Shown here one piece after another: positions 7,101-15,375 of a stretch of DNA of 64,000 nt. The DNA is from Adhaeribacter terrigena (lineage in GTDB: Bacteria; Bacteroidota; Bacteroidia; Cytophagales; Hymenobacteraceae), in assembly GCF_016623615.1 (NCBI RefSeq), contig NZ_JAEHFX010000006.1:1-64000 (forward strand). The letters are read 5' to 3'. A program made the translations under genes and the position numbers. The notes beneath the pieces are model-generated. The model ran no database searches and was not told the DNA's origin. It worked only from the letters and a program-made list of their open reading frames with translations. How positions within the stretch are numbered: the first letter of the stretch is position 1; each line of letters begins with the position of its first letter.

Positions 7101-8776
7101 TAAAAATTGTGGAACCCTTCCTGAAAGATATCCTCAGCGATATGGACGGAACCATGGAAGGGCGCATCCGGATTTTGGGGAAATTAAGCGGACCGATCCT
7201 GAAAGGCGTAGCTAACGTAAGCAACGGGCGTTTCAAATTCGGATACCTGAATACGGTTTACACGTTCTCCGACCGGGTTTATTTTGCGGAGAACGGCATC
7301 ATGTTCCGGGGCATAAAACTGCGCGACATTTTTGGCAATACGGCTACGCTGAACGGCGGCGTGTACCACGATGGGTTCAATAATATGGTACTGGACCTGA
7401 AAACCGATTTCCGGAGGTTTATGGTACTGAACACCACGCGCGAGCAAAACGACCTTTACTACGGTTCGGCCATTGCCACCGGCGACGCTTCGATCTTCGG
7501 GCCGCCTTCTAACCTGAAACTGAACGTGGATGCCCGCAGCGAAAAAGGAACCCGGATCTCCATTCCGCTCAACACCCAGGCCAAGGCATCGCGGCAGGGT
7601 TTTATCCGGTTTGTGAATGCCAATTCCAAAGATACTACCAGGGTAAAAGTGGCGGTGGAAGAACAGAAAGTTGATCTTTCGGGCATTAATATGAACTTTA
7701 ACCTGGATGTAACCGAAGATGCGTACGTAGAGATTATTTTTGACGAACGCACCGGCGATATTATCCGGGGAACGGGCAACGGGCGGATCCGGATGAACAT
7801 TGATACCCGCGGCGAATTTAACATGTACGGCAATTACGAGGTGGTGCAGGGCGCTTACAATTTCACGCTGTATAACCTGGTAAACAAGGAATTTCAGGTG
7901 CGGCCGGGCGGTACCATAAACTGGAACGGCGACCCTTACGGCGGAAACCTGAACATTCAGGCTACCAATACCCAGCGGGTTTCGTTGCGCGAAGTACTGC
8001 AGGGCGGCATGACCGATACGCTGGGAACCGATAACGGAGCGGACAGCCGCCGCTACCCGGTAACGGTAGTAATGGGTTTGAGCGGCAACCTGCTTACCCC
8101 GGAAATAAAACTGGATATGGAATTCAACGATGTTCCTTCGCAGGTAGAAACGCTGTTGCAGCCTTTTATTTCCAACATCCGGACCGATGAACAGGAACTT
8201 AACCGGCAGGTATTCAGCTTGCTGGTTTTCAAACGCTTATCGCCGATCGGGGAATTTGCCCTGAACAATGCCGGAACCGATGCCCTTACCAGTATCAGCG
8301 AATTTGTTTCGAACCAGTTCAGTTACTGGATCTCGCAGGTAGACAGCAACCTGGAGGTGGATATTGGCATCAGCGGCGCCGATGCTGCCGGCAACCCGGA
8401 GATCATGACCCGCATCGGGTATTCGTTTCTGGAAGGCCGTTTGCGCGTGAGCCGCGAAAGCAGCCTGGGCAGCAACAACCAGGCCACCCGCACTACGAAT
8501 GCCACCGCCATTGGCGACTGGCGGGCCGAATATTACCTCAGGCCCGATGGCAAGCTCCGGCTGAAACTGCAATACGTAACCTCGGCAGTAAATACGTTCG
8601 AAAACAATACTTTCACTACCTCTTCGGTTGGTTTTGTGCACACCCAGCAATTCGATTCGTTCCGGGAATTATTCGGCCGTAAAAAACCTTCGAAGCGCTT
8701 ACAACGGGCCCAGCAGGAACGTAGCAAACAGCTCGAAAGAATTGAATCCGACGATATCAAACCTCCACCGATTTAA
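4199..8776 (+). CDS. tamB: Translocation/assembly module TamB (first copy)
   Basis: A 1525-residue AsmA/TamB-type protein: one N-terminal membrane anchor (about residues 12-36), a long run of beta-strand repeats thought to form a lipid-carrying groove across the periplasm, and a C-terminal TamB (DUF490) domain with VVQGAYNFTLYN, GGTINWNGDPYGG and QVFSLLVFKRL. The family works in outer-membrane phospholipid transport and envelope assembly. The start is TTG at 4199, because no ATG occurs in frame before the mature domain. No tamA-like gene is adjacent, unlike the second copy at 23720-28996. Start codons of tamB and tsaD are only 5 bp apart, so their promoters must lie inside each other's coding ends. 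Confidence 0.9.
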   Translation: MENQKSNKLQVIGKAILKIVFGLLVLIFILLNGLYFALKIPAFQTKVAQKAASFISETIGHKVTIEKVDIKFFKNVLLDKVRVLDVRGNELFYIGQLDADISVFSIFEPNKLSISTLTLTEPRTHLIQYRGTDSLNLSTFIHSIKQLITPDTTTTSKPFDFHIGRLVLQNGYFTYDNQNDPHTDFGLDYQHMKLASINADLSEIELLGDTIKARIKGLTAFDLPSKTHLKNLDVKMTYAPTFWEWDEMDLKVGRSNLRHYVRFDYHHFFNFTDFNDSVFVTARLDSSAVYSDDIAQFAPQLKDWKEKVLITANIKGKTSRFDAKNVDIYYGKNTHVVGNISATGLPNMKETFAELKLKPSRIDADDLKRYIPEDAFAYADRLGTVKLQGQFVGFYNDFVANGSFQTDLGSFVSDINLKLNKNKTQSSYRGYLKTDNFQVGKLIGDESVLKNISIDGRIAGTGFDTKTANLELDATIKSLNFNNYTYRNITTNGKLGQQKFSGAFSVNDPNLVMKGNGTINLEQGNQRFDLTTNIENANLKQLNFTPQDFRVKTQATLHFSGYRPDDLLGTASLRNTTLTFETKPVQIDSLDVVSAKTGGIRTLDVRSELLNFDAKGDFNYTTLIRDIAVLVQEYKLNFENNPTATANYYRKKDSRSVPADYALDFNLHLKKANPLLHIFVPDFSVSDNAKITGNFRNGQTAIFGFSGQIDTLLYGDYKLFTNTLELTTSKLPFSPEVLAQAFLTSQKQQIPSAGATENFFAEGVWTGQKIQFATNIAQTGTTNKAAFSGDLNFLPNRLQIVFNKSNVNLLGKTWSISPNNTVEIRGQEIDFRNLVLSYQNQSISASGMLSRDPSQLMQVKVSNFELQNLNPLMAQKMSGVLNADLTARDIYDQIILTSQLRVDSLYFDEILIGNVAGESDWDRRQSRLQVNLGVSRDARKVLNVTGTYNPYGGNQQLNLLAAMEDAPVKIVEPFLKDILSDMDGTMEGRIRILGKLSGPILKGVANVSNGRFKFGYLNTVYTFSDRVYFAENGIMFRGIKLRDIFGNTATLNGGVYHDGFNNMVLDLKTDFRRFMVLNTTREQNDLYYGSAIATGDASIFGPPSNLKLNVDARSEKGTRISIPLNTQAKASRQGFIRFVNANSKDTTRVKVAVEEQKVDLSGINMNFNLDVTEDAYVEIIFDERTGDIIRGTGNGRIRMNIDTRGEFNMYGNYEVVQGAYNFTLYNLVNKEFQVRPGGTINWNGDPYGGNLNIQATNTQRVSLREVLQGGMTDTLGTDNGADSRRYPVTVVMGLSGNLLTPEIKLDMEFNDVPSQVETLLQPFISNIRTDEQELNRQVFSLLVFKRLSPIGEFALNNAGTDALTSISEFVSNQFSYWISQVDSNLEVDIGISGADAAGNPEIMTRIGYSFLEGRLRVSRESSLGSNNQATRTTNATAIGDWRAEYYLRPDGKLRLKLQYVTSAVNTFENNTFTTSSVGFVHTQQFDSFRELFGRKKPSKRLQRAQQERSKQLERIESDDIKPPPI

Positions 8777-8783
8777 AATATTG

Positions 8784-8812
8784 AGTTTTATCGCGGGAAA
8801 GCATAGCGTTTT
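8784..8812 (-). repeat. TA16 repeat copy 1
   Basis: Core GAAAGCATAGCGTTTT preceded by the tail AGTTTTATCGCGG. It starts 8 bp after the tamB stop codon and just before a terminator hairpin. Confidence 0.7.
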
Positions 8813-8828
8813 CCTAATGAAATAATTT

Positions 8829-8860
8829 AAAAGCACTCCGGAATTCCCGGGGTGCTTTTT
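8829..8860 (+). terminator. Rho-independent terminator after tamB
   Basis: Hairpin with arms AAAAGCAC and GTGCTTTTT around a CCGG/CCGG inner stem, with flanking A and T runs that allow termination from both sides. Confidence 0.75.
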
Positions 8861-8894
8861 GGTTTTATGGCCCTGTTGAACTTTCCCGATCTTG

Positions 8895-8933
8895 AGTTTT
8901 TACCTTCCAAACCATACCGTTTTCAGGCTGAAA
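8895..8933 (+). repeat. TA16 repeat copy 2 (tail on both sides)
   Basis: Core AAACCATACCGTTTT at 8909-8923 with the tail CAGGCTGAAA on the right and AGTTTTTACC on the left. It lies in the gap between the tamB terminator and ftsX. Confidence 0.7.
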
Positions 8934-9066
8934 TCTCCCAAACCGCCGGTTCAGGTTTACAAACCTGATCCATCGGCCCCAAGATGATGCCGCTTAATAT
9001 GGCAGGCAACGCGCTACTTTTAAAATAATTCTTAAATTTGCGGTTCGCATACCTAATACAAAGCCT

Positions 9067-9954
9067 TTGAAGAAACATACCCGCAAGAAAAAACTGGGCC
9101 GCTACCCGCAGCTGATGGTCATTTTCAGTACTACGCTGGCCTTGTTTGTGATCGGTCTTTTCGGAATGCTCCTTTTGCACGCGGCCAAACTTTCGGATAA
9201 AGTGAAAGAGAACCTGGAAATGCAGGTGTACCTGAACCGCGACCTGACCGAAATGCAGCTTGTGCGCCTGCAAAAAACCTTTGCCTTAAAGGAATACATT
9301 GCCTACAAAGGCTCTGAACCCCAGGTCCGTTTCTATTCCAAAGACGAAGGCGCCAAAGAATTCATAAAAGGCACCGGCGAAGATTTCCTGCAGTTTCTGG
9401 GCGAAAACCCCTTGCGCGACGCTTACATTTTGCGCATCAACCCGGAATACGCCGAGGCAGCCAACCTGAAAAAAATAAAAACCGATCTGGAAAGCATTGA
9501 CGGGGTTTTTGAAGTGCAGTACGTCGAAAACCTGTTCAATTCCATTAACCAGAACCTGCGCAAGATCAGCCTGATTTTGCTTTCGTTTGCCGCTATTTTA
9601 ACCTTAGTAGTGGTGGTGCTGATCAATAATACCATTAAACTGGCGTTGTATTCGCAGCGCTTCCTGATCCGGAGCATGCAATTGGTTGGCGCTACGGCGT
9701 ATTTCATTCAGCGGCCCTTTTTAAACCGGGCCACCATGCAGGGCGTGATCAGCGGTTTGCTGGCCTCTATCCTGCTATACATGCTGCTGCAATACGCTTA
9801 TTACGAATTCCCGGATTTGCTATTGCTGCGCGATGAAAAACAACTGGCGCTTTTGATGGGCTTTTTAATGGTGCTGGGTACCATCATCGGGTTTTTAAGT
9901 TCATACCGGGCCGTAAAAAAATACATGCGCGCTTCGCTCGATGAACTTTATTAA
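9067..9954 (+). CDS. ftsX: Cell division protein FtsX
   Basis: A 295-residue permease-like subunit of the FtsEX complex, which couples ATP hydrolysis in the cytoplasm to peptidoglycan hydrolase activation at the septum. Seen: a basic N-terminus, membrane segment 1 (about 15-37), an extracytoplasmic domain (about 40-165) with the FtsX-type EMQVYLNRDLTE start, and three C-terminal membrane segments with NTIKLALYSQRFLIRSMQLVGAT between the first two. The start is TTG at 9067; a TAAATTTG box at 9033-9040 could be its -7 element. ftsE is not in the window. It leads the conserved run ftsX-DUF3098-uppP-truB-ribF. Confidence 0.93.
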   Translation: MKKHTRKKKLGRYPQLMVIFSTTLALFVIGLFGMLLLHAAKLSDKVKENLEMQVYLNRDLTEMQLVRLQKTFALKEYIAYKGSEPQVRFYSKDEGAKEFIKGTGEDFLQFLGENPLRDAYILRINPEYAEAANLKKIKTDLESIDGVFEVQYVENLFNSINQNLRKISLILLSFAAILTLVVVVLINNTIKLALYSQRFLIRSMQLVGATAYFIQRPFLNRATMQGVISGLLASILLYMLLQYAYYEFPDLLLLRDEKQLALLMGFLMVLGTIIGFLSSYRAVKKYMRASLDELY

Positions 9955-9990
9955 GTTCGTAGGTTCGAATGTTCGAGGTTCGAAATTCGT

Positions 9991-10031
9991 GTTTTGGGCT
10001 TAAAAAACGCTATGGTTTTTAGCTAAAAAAC
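9991..10031 (+). repeat. TA16 repeat copy 3 (tail on both sides)
   Basis: Core AAAACGCTATGGTTTT with GTTTTGGGCTT on the left and AGCTAAAAAAC on the right, giving a nearly symmetric 41-bp palindrome. It sits inside the TTCGAA island. Confidence 0.75.
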
Positions 10032-10058
10032 TAAAAATATAAAATCCGGAAATTCGCT

Positions 10059-10086
10059 AAAAACGGTATCGGGTTCTTAAAAAAAT
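10059..10086 (+). repeat. TA16 repeat copy 4 (degenerate)
   Basis: AAAAACGGTATCGGGTTC followed by TTAAAAAAA keeps the centre and the A-rich tail but has drifted in the right half of the core. It lies 30 bp after copy 3. Confidence 0.5.
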
Positions 10087-10150
10087 TAAAACATAAAATC
10101 GAATTTCCGAACATACGAACTTCGAAAATTCGAACAATCGAAATAAAAAA

Positions 10151-10366
10151 ATGGAAAACAGAAATCGTTTCGCATTCGGTAAAAAAAATTACCTGATCAT
10201 GTTTGCTGGTATTATTGTGCTGGCCCTGGGTTTTATTATCATGAGCCTGGATAAGGAGCAGTACGGCCTTGGTTTTATGGGCATTACGCTGGGCCCGATC
10301 GTGGTGCTGATTGGTTTTGCCATTGAGTTTATGGCTATTTTCTACAAAGACAAAACCAACGCATAA
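10151..10366 (+). CDS. DUF3098 small membrane protein
   Basis: A 71-residue protein with two membrane segments (about residues 14-32 and 42-62) and the FAFGKKNYLIM start typical of DUF3098, a Bacteroidota family of unknown function. It is always of this size as far as I know, and its stop codon abuts the uppP start. Its fixed place between ftsX and uppP suggests a role at the divisome or in undecaprenyl lipid recycling, but this is inference from position. Confidence 0.88.
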   Translation: MENRNRFAFGKKNYLIMFAGIIVLALGFIIMSLDKEQYGLGFMGITLGPIVVLIGFAIEFMAIFYKDKTNA

Positions 10367-11149
10367 ATGACGCTGTGGCAAACCATTATTCTGGCTATTG
10401 TAGAAGGGCTTACCGAATTCTTACCCATCTCTTCTACCGGCCACATGATCATTGTGTCCAGTTTAATGGGCATCAGCCAGTTCGAATTTACCGGCACGTT
10501 TATAACCAGCATTCAGTTCGGCGCCATTCTTTCGGTGGTGTTCCTGTACTGGCGCCGCTTTATTCAGAGTTTCGATTTTTACCTGAAGCTTTTTGTTGGT
10601 TTCCTGCCCTTTGGTATTGCCGGTTTCCTGCTGAAAGACATTGTGGAAGAATTGCTTAAAAGTGTAACGGTAGTGGCGGTCATGCTGATATTGGGGGGAA
10701 TTGTGTTGCTTTTCATCGATAAGTTTTTCAACGACAAGCCAGACTCCGATTCCACGCCTACGTTTAAACAAGCTTTTTACATTGGCATGTTCCAGTGCTT
10801 TGCGTTGTTGCCGGGCATTTCCCGGTCGGCGGCTACCATGGTTGGTGCCTTAACGCAGGGCTTTAACCGCAAATCGGCAGCGGAATTTTCGTTCCTGTTA
10901 GCAGTACCCACTATGTTCGTGATCACGGCTTACCAGATGCTCAAAAGTTACAAAACCATCCGTTCCGAAGACGTGGATATGCTTTTAATCGGGAATGCGG
11001 TTTCGTTTATAGTTGCCATTGCAGCCATTAAATTCTTCGTAGGCTTTCTAACCAAATACGGTTTCCGGGTATTTGGCATTTACCGCATTATTGTGGGCGT
11101 AATTATTCTGGCTTTAATAGCCATGGGCTTTGAAATAAACCTGGTTTAA
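10367..11149 (+). CDS. uppP: Undecaprenyl-diphosphatase UppP (BacA)
   Basis: A 260-residue polytopic membrane enzyme that dephosphorylates undecaprenyl diphosphate to recycle the lipid carrier for peptidoglycan and other surface polymers. Seen: the EGLTEFLPISSTGHM motif (about residues 13-27) and the PGISRSAAT motif (about 150-158), both of which form the active site in the family, with some eight hydrophobic segments. Start ATG at 10367 directly follows the DUF3098 stop, and truB starts 2 bp after its own stop, so translation is probably coupled. Family members confer bacitracin tolerance when overproduced. Confidence 0.96.
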   Translation: MTLWQTIILAIVEGLTEFLPISSTGHMIIVSSLMGISQFEFTGTFITSIQFGAILSVVFLYWRRFIQSFDFYLKLFVGFLPFGIAGFLLKDIVEELLKSVTVVAVMLILGGIVLLFIDKFFNDKPDSDSTPTFKQAFYIGMFQCFALLPGISRSAATMVGALTQGFNRKSAAEFSFLLAVPTMFVITAYQMLKSYKTIRSEDVDMLLIGNAVSFIVAIAAIKFFVGFLTKYGFRVFGIYRIIVGVIILALIAMGFEINLV

Positions 11150-11150
11150 C

Positions 11151-11879
11151 ATGCAATTCGATTTTGAGACCGGGGAAATTCTCCTCTTAGACAAACCCCT
11201 TACCTGGACTTCCTTCGACCTGGTAAAAAAAGTACGCAACAGCCTGCGCATTAAAAAGATCGGCCACGCCGGAACCTTAGATCCCCTGGCTTCCGGTTTG
11301 CTGATCATGTGCACCGGTAAATTCACCAAGAAGATCGAAGAAATTCAGGCGCAGGAAAAAGAATATACCGGCACCATTACCATCGGCGCCACCACCCCTT
11401 CTTTCGACCTGGAAACGGAAGTGGATACGACCTGCGACATTGCCCACATTACCGATGCCGACCTGGAAGCTGCCCGACAGAAATTTGTAGGGGTAATTGC
11501 CCAGACTCCTCCTATTTATTCGGCGGTAAAAGTGAACGGTGAACGCGCTTATAACCTGGCGCGCCGCGGCGAAGAAGCAGAGATCAAAAGCAAGAATATC
11601 GAAATCAAAAGCTTCGAAATAACCCGCGTGGCCTTGCCGGAGATTGATTTTAAAGTGGTTTGCACCAAAGGCACCTACATCAGAAGCCTGGCCCGCGATT
11701 TTGGCAAGGAACTGGGTTGCGGCGCGCACCTTACTAAACTGGTGCGCACACGCATCGGTGAATATAAACTCGAAGACGCGCTTTCGGTGGAAGATATTAT
11801 GCTCATCCGCGACGAACGCATTGCCAGTTTCCAGAAAGACCAGGAAACGAAAGACCAGGAAACTCCGGATCAGGCTTAA
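11151..11879 (+). CDS. truB: tRNA pseudouridine(55) synthase TruB
   Basis: A 242-residue pseudouridine synthase that isomerises U55 in the T loop of tRNAs. The catalytic Asp is in GHAGTLDPLASG (Asp 44); KVNGERAYNLARRGEE and GTYIRSLARDFG are further family motifs. The C-terminal PUA domain found in some TruB proteins is short or absent, and the protein ends in a charged repeat-like tail (KDQETKDQETPDQA). Six base pairs separate it from ribF, so they are likely co-transcribed. Confidence 0.95.
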   Translation: MQFDFETGEILLLDKPLTWTSFDLVKKVRNSLRIKKIGHAGTLDPLASGLLIMCTGKFTKKIEEIQAQEKEYTGTITIGATTPSFDLETEVDTTCDIAHITDADLEAARQKFVGVIAQTPPIYSAVKVNGERAYNLARRGEEAEIKSKNIEIKSFEITRVALPEIDFKVVCTKGTYIRSLARDFGKELGCGAHLTKLVRTRIGEYKLEDALSVEDIMLIRDERIASFQKDQETKDQETPDQA

Positions 11880-11885
11880 AACAAC

Positions 11886-12812
11886 ATGGAAGTAATCCGG
11901 GAGCTTCATAATTTTCCAAAAATTGCGAACGCGGTAGTAACCAGCGGCACCTTCGATGGCGTGCACGTAGGCCACCAGCAGATCCTGAAAAGGCTGCATG
12001 AAAACGCTATGCTTTTAGGCGGAAAAAGTGTGGTGATCACGTTCTGGCCGCACCCGCGCCACGTGCTTTCCCAAAGCCAGGAAAAACCGGTTTACCTGCT
12101 TACCAGCATCGAAGAACGCATTGCCCTGCTCCGAAAATTTAAAGTAGATTACCTGCTCATTATTCCCTTTACCCCGGAATTTGCCAACCTCAGTTCCAGC
12201 GAATTCATTCAGAAGATCCTCATCGAGGCAATCGGTACCAAAAAACTGGTGATCGGGTACGACCACCGTTTCGGTAGGAATCGGGAAGGCGGCTTTGAAT
12301 ATTTAAAAGAAAACGCGGCTACCTTAGGCTTTGAAGTGGAAGAGATTCCTCGCGAAGACGTGGACCATGTGGGCGTAAGCTCTACTAAAATCAGAAAAGC
12401 GCTGGAAGCCGGCGACATCGAAACGGCGAACAAATACCTGGGCTACCCATACCTGCTAACCGGTACGGTTGCCGAAGGCGATAGACTGGGCCGCACCATC
12501 GGTTTCCCGACTGCTAATTTAGAAATTTCTGAAACGCAGAAATTAATCCCGGCGCGCGGCGTGTACGCAGTTTATGGCAACGTGAACGGCCAAAAGCTGA
12601 AAGGCATGCTCAACATTGGCATGCGCCCTACTGTTGGCGGCTTAAAACAAACCATCGAAACCCACTTCTTCCATTTCGACCAGGATATTTATCACCAGGA
12701 ATTGCAACTGGAATTGGTAGCCCGCCTGCGCGACGAACAGAAATTCCCCGGCCTCGAGGCTTTAAAAGCCCAGCTGGTTAAAGATCAGGAAGCTGCGTTA
12801 GCAGTTTTATAG
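11886..12812 (+). CDS. ribF: Bifunctional riboflavin kinase/FAD synthetase RibF
   Basis: A 308-residue two-domain enzyme that makes FMN from riboflavin and then FAD. The N-terminal nucleotidyltransferase domain shows SGTFDGVHVGHQ (about residues 20-31) and VIGYDHRFGRNR; the C-terminal flavokinase domain starts near 185 with GDRLGRTIGFPTANL and RGVYAVY. Length is normal. It closes the operon-like run that begins with ftsX; after it comes an inverted-repeat island rather than a clear terminator. Confidence 0.96.
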   Translation: MEVIRELHNFPKIANAVVTSGTFDGVHVGHQQILKRLHENAMLLGGKSVVITFWPHPRHVLSQSQEKPVYLLTSIEERIALLRKFKVDYLLIIPFTPEFANLSSSEFIQKILIEAIGTKKLVIGYDHRFGRNREGGFEYLKENAATLGFEVEEIPREDVDHVGVSSTKIRKALEAGDIETANKYLGYPYLLTGTVAEGDRLGRTIGFPTANLEISETQKLIPARGVYAVYGNVNGQKLKGMLNIGMRPTVGGLKQTIETHFFHFDQDIYHQELQLELVARLRDEQKFPGLEALKAQLVKDQEAALAVL

Positions 12813-12815
12813 TCG

Positions 12816-12983
12816 GAATCGCGGATTTTGCAGATTATGGGATTTCTTCAAAACGGTATGCTTTTGAGCCTAAAAAGTATGCACCTCGATCCTGAAAATT
12901 TTATTTTGCCCGGTAAAATCCTTAAATTCGGGCAATAGATAGCAGGATCCGCGAAATCTTAAATTCCGTTGTATCCACGATTC
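12816..12983. repeat. GCGGATTT-type inverted-repeat island
   Basis: Outer ends GAATCGCGGAT (12816-12826) and ATCCACGATTC (12973-12983) are inverted copies with one mismatch, followed inwards by similar CGGATTTTGCAGATT-like words. Inside are a TA16 repeat and a short hairpin TTGCCCG/CGGGCAA. It fills most of the gap between ribF and the M13 peptidase gene. Confidence 0.5.
12850..12879 (+). repeat. TA16 repeat copy 5
   Basis: Core AAAACGGTATGCTTTT followed by the tail GAGCCTAAAAAGTA. It lies 37 bp after the ribF stop codon. Confidence 0.75.
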
Positions 12984-13013
12984 AGACCAACTTTGTAAAC
13001 ACAAATTACATTT

Positions 13014-15110
13014 ATGTCAAATAGACCTTCTAAAGGCGGTTTTGCTGCTAAACCGTTTGCTTTGATGCTGTTAGGGCTGGTTTCCATCTCCGGCCCGGCT
13101 GCTTATGCGCAGCAGAATACGGCTTCGATGGCCACCGAAGCACCTGCCTCCAAAAAAGCTTTTATCGACCGTTCCAACATGGACCTTTCGGTAAAGCCCG
13201 GCGATGATTTTTACACGTATGCGAGCGGCACCTGGATCAAAAACAACCCGGTACCGGCCAAAGAAACGCGCTGGGGAAGTTTTAATGTGCTCCGCGAGTT
13301 CAACATTCAGGCGGTTAAAAATATCCTGAACGAAAGTGCGAACAACACCAATGCCGCCCCGGGTTCATTGGAAAAACGCGTCGGCGATTTTTACGCTGCC
13401 GCTATGGACAGCGCCCGCATCGATAAACTGGGTTACAAGCCGATTAAAGCCGATCTGAAAAAAGCGAAAAAAGTTAAAACGCACCAGCAGGTTTTAGATC
13501 AGGTTGCTCAATTGCGCACCAGCGGTATCGCTTCGCCTTTATTCGCTTTCTACGTGGGTCAGGATCGCAAAAATCCAAACGTGATGATCCCGCAGCTGAG
13601 CCAGGCCGGTACTTCCCTGCCCGACCGCGATTTTTACCTCAAAGACGATGCCCGCAGCCTGCGAATTCAGGAAGCTTATAAAACCTACGTGGCCAAGCTC
13701 TTTACGCTGGTAGGCGAAAAAGAAGCCCAGGCGAAGAAAAATGCCGAAACCATTTTCAACCTCGAGAAGAAACTGGCCGCCGCGCAAATGAGCAGGGTAG
13801 AAATGCGCGATCCGCACAAAACCTATAACAAATTTGCCGTTTCAGACCTGAGCAAAACCACGCCGAACATGGACTGGAAAGCGCTGATGGCTAAAATGAA
13901 AGTTACCGGCCAGGATACCATTCTGGTTAACAACCCGAAGTTCTTTGTTGAAGTTAATAACCTGCTTACCAGCACGCCGGTTGCTACCTGGCAAACCTAT
14001 TTGCAGTGGAATATTCTGAAATCTTCGGCTTCTGACCTGAGCAAACCGTTTACGGATGCGCAATTTGCTTTCTCGCAGGTATTGAGCGGGCAGAAAGTGC
14101 AGACGCCGCGCTGGCAGCGCATGTCGCAGCTTACCGATGGCACCATTGGCGATCTTCTGGGGCAGCTTTACGTGAAAAAACATTTCCAGCCGGCCGCCAA
14201 AGCCCGCATGGATGAGATGATTGCCAACCTGATTAAAGCCTACGAGATCCGGATCAAGAACCTGGATTGGATGAGCCCGGAAACCAAACAAAAAGCGCTG
14301 GCTAAATTACACGCCTTCACGCCGAAAGTGGCTTACCCAAGCAAATGGAAAAGCTACGACGGCCTGGAAATTAAACGCGAAACCTTCTTCGAAAACCTGC
14401 GCAACGCCAGCGTCTGGAGCTATAACGACATGGTAAGCCAGCTGGGCAAACCTGTAGACCGCACCCGTTGGGGTATGACCCCGGCTACCGTAAACGCTTA
14501 TTACAGCCCGGTAATGAACGAGATCGTTTTCCCGGCCGGTATTCTGCAGTTCCCTTTCTTCGATCCGAATGCCGATGATGCGGTAAACTACGGCGGCATT
14601 GGTGCGGTGATCGGCCATGAAATTTCCCACGGTTTCGACGACAGCGGCAGCCAGTACGACAAAGACGGTACCCTGCGCAACTGGTGGACACCGGAAGACC
14701 TGACCCGTTTCAAACAAAAATCGGAAGCCCTGGTAAAACAGTTCAACGATTACAAAGTGCTCGATACCATCAGCGTGAACGGCAAGCTTACTTTGGGTGA
14801 AAATATTGGTGACCTGGGTGGTTTGAACGCAGCTTACGAAGCCTTTAAAATGACCAAACAAGGCCAGAGCAAAGATATGATCGATGGCTTTACCCCGGAT
14901 CAGCGCTTCTTCCTGTCGTGGGCCCAGGTATGGCGCACCACCATTCTGCCGGAAACTGCCGCGCAGCTGATCATTACCGACAACCACTCGCCGGGCGAAT
15001 ACCGTACTATTGGCGCACCGGTAAACATGGATGCCTGGTACGAAGCGTTCAACGTGAAGCCGGGTGACAAACTTTACAAAAAACCGGAAGAACGGATCCG
15101 GATCTGGTAA
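13014..15110 (+). CDS. pepO: M13 family metalloendopeptidase (PepO/neprilysin-like)
   Basis: A 698-residue secreted zinc peptidase. A long signal peptide (about 1-32, ending AAYAQ) is followed by the M13 N-terminal domain and a catalytic domain with IGHEISHGFDD (HExxH near residue 535), NAYYSPVMNEIVFPAGIL before it, and ENIGDLGGL, which provides the third zinc ligand. It ends with RIRIW, near the family's usual RVW end. It likely degrades peptides in the periplasm or outside the cell. It stands alone, with an inverted-repeat island before it and a terminator after it. Confidence 0.95.
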   Translation: MSNRPSKGGFAAKPFALMLLGLVSISGPAAYAQQNTASMATEAPASKKAFIDRSNMDLSVKPGDDFYTYASGTWIKNNPVPAKETRWGSFNVLREFNIQAVKNILNESANNTNAAPGSLEKRVGDFYAAAMDSARIDKLGYKPIKADLKKAKKVKTHQQVLDQVAQLRTSGIASPLFAFYVGQDRKNPNVMIPQLSQAGTSLPDRDFYLKDDARSLRIQEAYKTYVAKLFTLVGEKEAQAKKNAETIFNLEKKLAAAQMSRVEMRDPHKTYNKFAVSDLSKTTPNMDWKALMAKMKVTGQDTILVNNPKFFVEVNNLLTSTPVATWQTYLQWNILKSSASDLSKPFTDAQFAFSQVLSGQKVQTPRWQRMSQLTDGTIGDLLGQLYVKKHFQPAAKARMDEMIANLIKAYEIRIKNLDWMSPETKQKALAKLHAFTPKVAYPSKWKSYDGLEIKRETFFENLRNASVWSYNDMVSQLGKPVDRTRWGMTPATVNAYYSPVMNEIVFPAGILQFPFFDPNADDAVNYGGIGAVIGHEISHGFDDSGSQYDKDGTLRNWWTPEDLTRFKQKSEALVKQFNDYKVLDTISVNGKLTLGENIGDLGGLNAAYEAFKMTKQGQSKDMIDGFTPDQRFFLSWAQVWRTTILPETAAQLIITDNHSPGEYRTIGAPVNMDAWYEAFNVKPGDKLYKKPEERIRIW

Positions 15111-15130
15111 TTCCTGCCTGCTGATAATTT

Positions 15131-15166
15131 TAAAGCCGCTCCGCTAAATTCGGGGCGGCTTTTTTT
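15131..15166 (+). terminator. Terminator after the M13 peptidase gene
   Basis: Hairpin AAAGCCGCTCCG / CGGGGCGGCTTT with a 7-nt loop, followed by a run of seven T. It starts 20 bp after the stop codon. Confidence 0.85.
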
Positions 15167-15183
15167 AATTACAAACTCCTCAG

Positions 15184-15213
15184 AAAACGCTATGGTTTCG
15201 GGCTTAAAAAGTA
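15184..15213 (+). repeat. TA16 repeat copy 6
   Basis: A near-consensus copy: core AAAACGCTATGGTTTC and tail GGGCTTAAAAAGTA, 18 bp beyond a terminator. Confidence 0.8.
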
Positions 15214-15375
15214 AGAACTCTCAATGGCTCCGAAAAACGCAGCCTTGCTCCTCAGCATTGAATACCGGCAAAAGCCTGTCTCTGGTATGCTGGTGGTAAA
15301 ACCGTGGCCCTGTTCCTACGTTAAGAAAACAGGTATTAATGCTCTCTGAATCCTGACCGAAACATCCGAAATGCT

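Larger units (their letters stand above)
9955..10142. repeat. TTCGAA-rich inverted-repeat island
   Basis: A left arm of repeated TTCGAA words (9955-9989) and a right arm of the same words in inverse order (10100-10142) flank about 110 bp that contain two TA16 repeats. It starts directly after the ftsX stop and ends 8 bp before the DUF3098 start. A related island occurs at 62413-62514. Confidence 0.65.
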
